From NCBI RefSeq assembly GCF_000017565.1, contig NC_009719.1, forward strand, positions 930,001-994,000: 64,000 bases of DNA, in the 5' to 3' direction. The notes under the pieces were generated by a model. The model searched no databases. It worked only from the letters and a program-made list of their open reading frames with translations, and was not told the DNA's origin. Origin of the DNA: Parvibaculum lavamentivorans DS-1. GTDB taxonomy: Bacteria; Pseudomonadota; Alphaproteobacteria; Parvibaculales; Parvibaculaceae. Below are positions 61,541 to 64,000 of this stretch, one piece after another. Position numbers and translations under genes: made by a program. Numbering within the stretch: the stretch's first letter is position 1; each line of letters begins with the position of its first letter.

Positions 61541-62692
61541 ATGCAGCCATTCCGGTTCGACCTTTGCGAACTGCCGGGCGAGACGAAAGGGCTCCGCGAA
61601 GAAATTCGCGCCTTTCTGGCGGAGGAACTGCCGCGCATTCCGTTGGTGAAACGGGCGCAAACCTGGTCGGGTTCGGACCCCGAATTCAGCCGCAAGATGG
61701 GGGCGAAAGGCTGGATCGGCATGACCTGGCCGAAGCAATATGGCGGGCATGAGCGGAGCTTCTTCGACCGCTATGTGATGCTGGAGGAAATGCTGGCCGC
61801 CGGTGCACCGGTGGGTGCGCACTGGATCGGCGACCGGCAATCCGGCCCGCTGCTGCTGCGCTTCGGCACGGAAGCGCAACGACAGAAAATCCTGCCGCGT
61901 GTGGCGAAGGGCGAATGCTATTTCTGCATCGGCATGTCGGAGCCGGATTCGGGGTCCGACCTCGCGGCAACGCGTACCCGGGCCGACAAGGTCGATGGCG
62001 GATACAAGGTCAACGGCACCAAACTGTGGACCTCCGGCGCGCATACCGCGCACTACATGATCGGCCTCTTTCGTACCAATCTCGACCCGCAGAACAAGCA
62101 TGCCGGACTGACGCAGTTTCTGGTCGACCTCAAAAATACCGACGGCATCACGATCCGGCCGATCAAGGACCTGGCGGGCAACGCGCATTTCAACGAGGTC
62201 GTTTTTCAGGACGCCTTCGTTCCAGACGACATGATGGTTGGCACGGAAGGCGGCGGCTGGGGCCAGGTGACGGCGGAACTCGCCTTCGAGCGGTCGGGCC
62301 CGGAACGCTATCTGTCGAGCTTCATTCTCATGGTCGAAATGATCCGCGAACTTGAGAAGCGCGGCGGCGAAACAGGCGCACGAGAAATCGGCCGTCTCGT
62401 CGCACATCTCGTGACACTCCGTCAGATGTCTCTCTCGGTCGCAGGCATGCTGGAGAAGGGCGAGAACCCGGCGCTTGAGGCTTCGGTCGTGAAGGATCTT
62501 GGCGCGATCTTCGAACAGGACATGCCGGTACGTGCACATGAACTTCTGGGCGTGGCGCCGACGATTGGCGAGGGGAGCGACTATGAGGAGGTGCTCGGCT
62601 ATCTGACCCAGACCGTACCGTCCTTCTCGCTGCGCGGCGGCACACGCGAAATCCTGCGCGGCATTATCGCCCGCGGGCTTGGACTTCGCTGA
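61541..62692 (+). CDS. acyl-CoA dehydrogenase (large subunit type)
   Basis: The 383-residue flavoprotein has family blocks CIGMSEPDSGSDLAATRTRA, KVNGTKLWTSGAHTAHYM and the C-terminal FSLRGGTREILRGIIARGLGL. ATG 61541 has GGGAGAC upstream. It oxidises an acyl-CoA using FAD. It is followed ten bases later by a second, divergent acyl-CoA dehydrogenase; such pairs often form heteromeric enzymes acting on large or branched acyl-CoAs. Confidence 0.92.
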   Translation: MQPFRFDLCELPGETKGLREEIRAFLAEELPRIPLVKRAQTWSGSDPEFSRKMGAKGWIGMTWPKQYGGHERSFFDRYVMLEEMLAAGAPVGAHWIGDRQSGPLLLRFGTEAQRQKILPRVAKGECYFCIGMSEPDSGSDLAATRTRADKVDGGYKVNGTKLWTSGAHTAHYMIGLFRTNLDPQNKHAGLTQFLVDLKNTDGITIRPIKDLAGNAHFNEVVFQDAFVPDDMMVGTEGGGWGQVTAELAFERSGPERYLSSFILMVEMIRELEKRGGETGAREIGRLVAHLVTLRQMSLSVAGMLEKGENPALEASVVKDLGAIFEQDMPVRAHELLGVAPTIGEGSDYEEVLGYLTQTVPSFSLRGGTREILRGIIARGLGLR

Positions 62693-62702
62693 GGAGAATG
62701 AG

Positions 62703-63722
62703 ATGAACGAATTGCAGACGATCCTCTCCGACAGCGTGAACGGGCTTCTCTCGGAGCGCGTGACGAAGGACCTTGTTCAGAAGGCGGAGGAGGGCGAGTG
62801 GCCCGATGCGCTGTGGAATGAAATCGAAACGAACGGGCTGACGCGAGTCCTCGTGCCGGAAGCGCAAGGTGGCGCGGGTGCTACCTGGGCGGACGCGGCC
62901 ATCGTGCTGAAGGCGGCAGGTGAACATGTTGCGCCCGTGCCGCTCGCCGAAGCGGTTCTCGCGAACTGGCTGCTGGCCGAGGCGGGCATCGGCATTCCCG
63001 ATGGTGTGGTGACGTTGCTCGATGGCGATTTCAAACTGCAGGGTGGCACGCTTTCCGGCAGGGCGGAGGGCGTCCCGTGGGGACGTAGTGCGAGCTACGG
63101 CGTGGCTGTGCTGGGCGATGCGGTTGCACTCGTTCCGTTGGCGGGGGCGGCGATAGAGCCGGGCATCAATGTTGCGCGCGAACCGCGCGACCGCGTGACG
63201 CTGGAGGCTGCCGCCGCTGTAGCCAAGCCGGCGGAGCTGCCGCGCGATGCGCTGATGCTTTATGGGGCGCTGATAAGGTCCTGCCAGATGGCGGGCGCGC
63301 TCGGCTATCTCTCCTCGCAGTCGGTCGCCTATGCCAACGAACGCACGCAGTTTGGAAAGCCCATCGGCAAGTTCCAGGCGATCCAGCAGCAACTCGCGGT
63401 TTTGTCGACACAGGCCGCCGCCTCAGGCATCGCCGCGGATTATGCATGCGCGCAACTGGACAAGCGCGGGAGCGAGGCAGCCTTCGAAATCGCGGTGGCG
63501 AAAATTCGCACTGACGATGCATCGAGCATCGCGACCTCGATTGCTCATCAGGTGCATGGGGCTATCGGCTTTACATATGAACACGGGCTTCATTTCGCGA
63601 CACGGCGGCTCTGGTCGTGGCGGGCGGAATTCGGCGCGGGCGCGGAATGGGCCGAGCGGCTTGGCCGCGAGACTATTTCGCGCGGTGCCGACGCATTATG
63701 GCCTTACACAACTGCCAGATAA
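62703..63722 (+). CDS. acyl-CoA dehydrogenase family protein (partner subunit)
   Basis: The 339-residue protein matches the family but is shorter and less conserved in the middle: TRVLVPEAQGGAGATWADAAIVL, QSVAYANERTQFGKPIGKFQAIQQQLA, and HQVHGAIGFTYEHGLHFATRRLWSW. The R-x-Q-F-G-K-P-I-x-x-F-Q block is intact. It probably forms a heteromer with the preceding subunit. GAGGAGAATGAG precedes ATG 62703. Confidence 0.9.
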   Translation: MNELQTILSDSVNGLLSERVTKDLVQKAEEGEWPDALWNEIETNGLTRVLVPEAQGGAGATWADAAIVLKAAGEHVAPVPLAEAVLANWLLAEAGIGIPDGVVTLLDGDFKLQGGTLSGRAEGVPWGRSASYGVAVLGDAVALVPLAGAAIEPGINVAREPRDRVTLEAAAAVAKPAELPRDALMLYGALIRSCQMAGALGYLSSQSVAYANERTQFGKPIGKFQAIQQQLAVLSTQAAASGIAADYACAQLDKRGSEAAFEIAVAKIRTDDASSIATSIAHQVHGAIGFTYEHGLHFATRRLWSWRAEFGAGAEWAERLGRETISRGADALWPYTTAR

Positions 63723-63748
63723 TTCAACTTAGAGAAAGAGACGAAGAT

Positions 63749-64000
63749 GAAAGTTTCGGAAGCTTTGAAGAGCCGTATCACCTGCCGGGCCTTTCTAGAC
63801 ACGCCGGTGCCGGAAGAGACGGTCCGGAAAATTCTCGAAGAGGCGAAGTATGCACCGTCGGGCGGCAATCTGCAGCCATGGCATGCCTATGTCGTCGGCG
63901 GGGAGAGGCTGAAGGAGTTTCTCGCCATCATTGCCGAGAAGCAGCAGACGGCACCGTTCGGCGAGGGCACCGAGTACGACATCTATCCCAAGGGCCTGAA
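63749..64000 (+). CDS. nitroreductase family protein (partial, cut by window end)
   Basis: Eighty-four codons are visible: MKVSEALKSRITCRAFLDTP, then KILEEAKYAPSGGNLQPWHAYVVGG. These are the R-x-F and A-P-S-G-x-N-x-Q-P-W motifs of FMN-dependent nitroreductases. It starts 26 bases after the acyl-CoA dehydrogenase gene and is likely in the same operon. Confidence 0.9.

Overview
The window is a chromosomal segment of a GC-rich alphaproteobacterium. Markers for this are a MucR/Ros zinc-finger regulator, a phasin, DUF1491, DUF2336, DUF2849 and DUF5330 family proteins, a SufE protein, a DUF2849-sulfite reductase-DUF934 operon, and a gene transfer agent (GTA) head-tail cluster in the Rhodobacter capsulatus gene order. 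The overall style resembles Parvibaculum and relatives, but the species assignment is inference.

Layout. 1-7751: an NAD(P)-binding protein, two divergent citrate synthase paralogues (one with an N-terminal helix-turn-helix), a DUF2332 protein, a low-GC exported orphan, a repeat-filled gap and a YadGH-like ABC exporter. 7752-20374: small exported proteins, a saccharopine-dehydrogenase-like enzyme, DUF2336, a toxin-antitoxin-like pair, an HSL-type hydrolase, mucR, a PAS_5 protein, an XRE/S24-like regulator divergent from a DnaA-domain-IV protein and DUF6456, then sufE and exported proteins. 20375-33824: prfC, an MscS channel, a Tat-exported nitroreductase-like protein with its TetR regulator, a DadA-like oxidase, a phasin, the sulfite reductase operon, an NMT1/THI5-type ABC transporter and a DUF1254/DUF1214 pair. 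33825-41353: an ABC-F ATPase, a class A penicillin-binding protein, a YcgN protein, DUF2177, a Pit phosphate transporter behind a Pho box, and a NUDIX hydrolase.

41720-60201 is the GTA cluster. It runs small and large terminase, portal, g3.5, prohead protease, capsid, extra head protein, adaptor, closure, tail terminator, tail tube, two chaperones, a short tape measure, DUF2460, DUF2163, NlpC/P60 peptidase, the 1286-residue baseplate/host-specificity protein and DUF2793. A probable lysis pair follows (SleB-like hydrolase and a small holin-like protein). No integrase, repressor or replication genes accompany it. Two reverse-strand genes and several palindromic repeat elements interrupt the cluster, including a 354-bp tandem duplication between large terminase and portal.

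60202-64000 holds a small membrane peptide gene and a lipid/acyl-CoA type cluster: an SDR, two acyl-CoA dehydrogenases and a nitroreductase cut by the window end.

Regulatory signals read directly from sequence include a Pho box before pit and a near-identical one inside the second citrate synthase gene. There is also a GTTC-N7-GTTC LexA-type box before the DnaA-like gene. A pair of identical 17-bp motifs 52 bp apart flanks the phasin promoter, and palindromes lie in the citrate synthase divergent promoter and over the TetR start codon.
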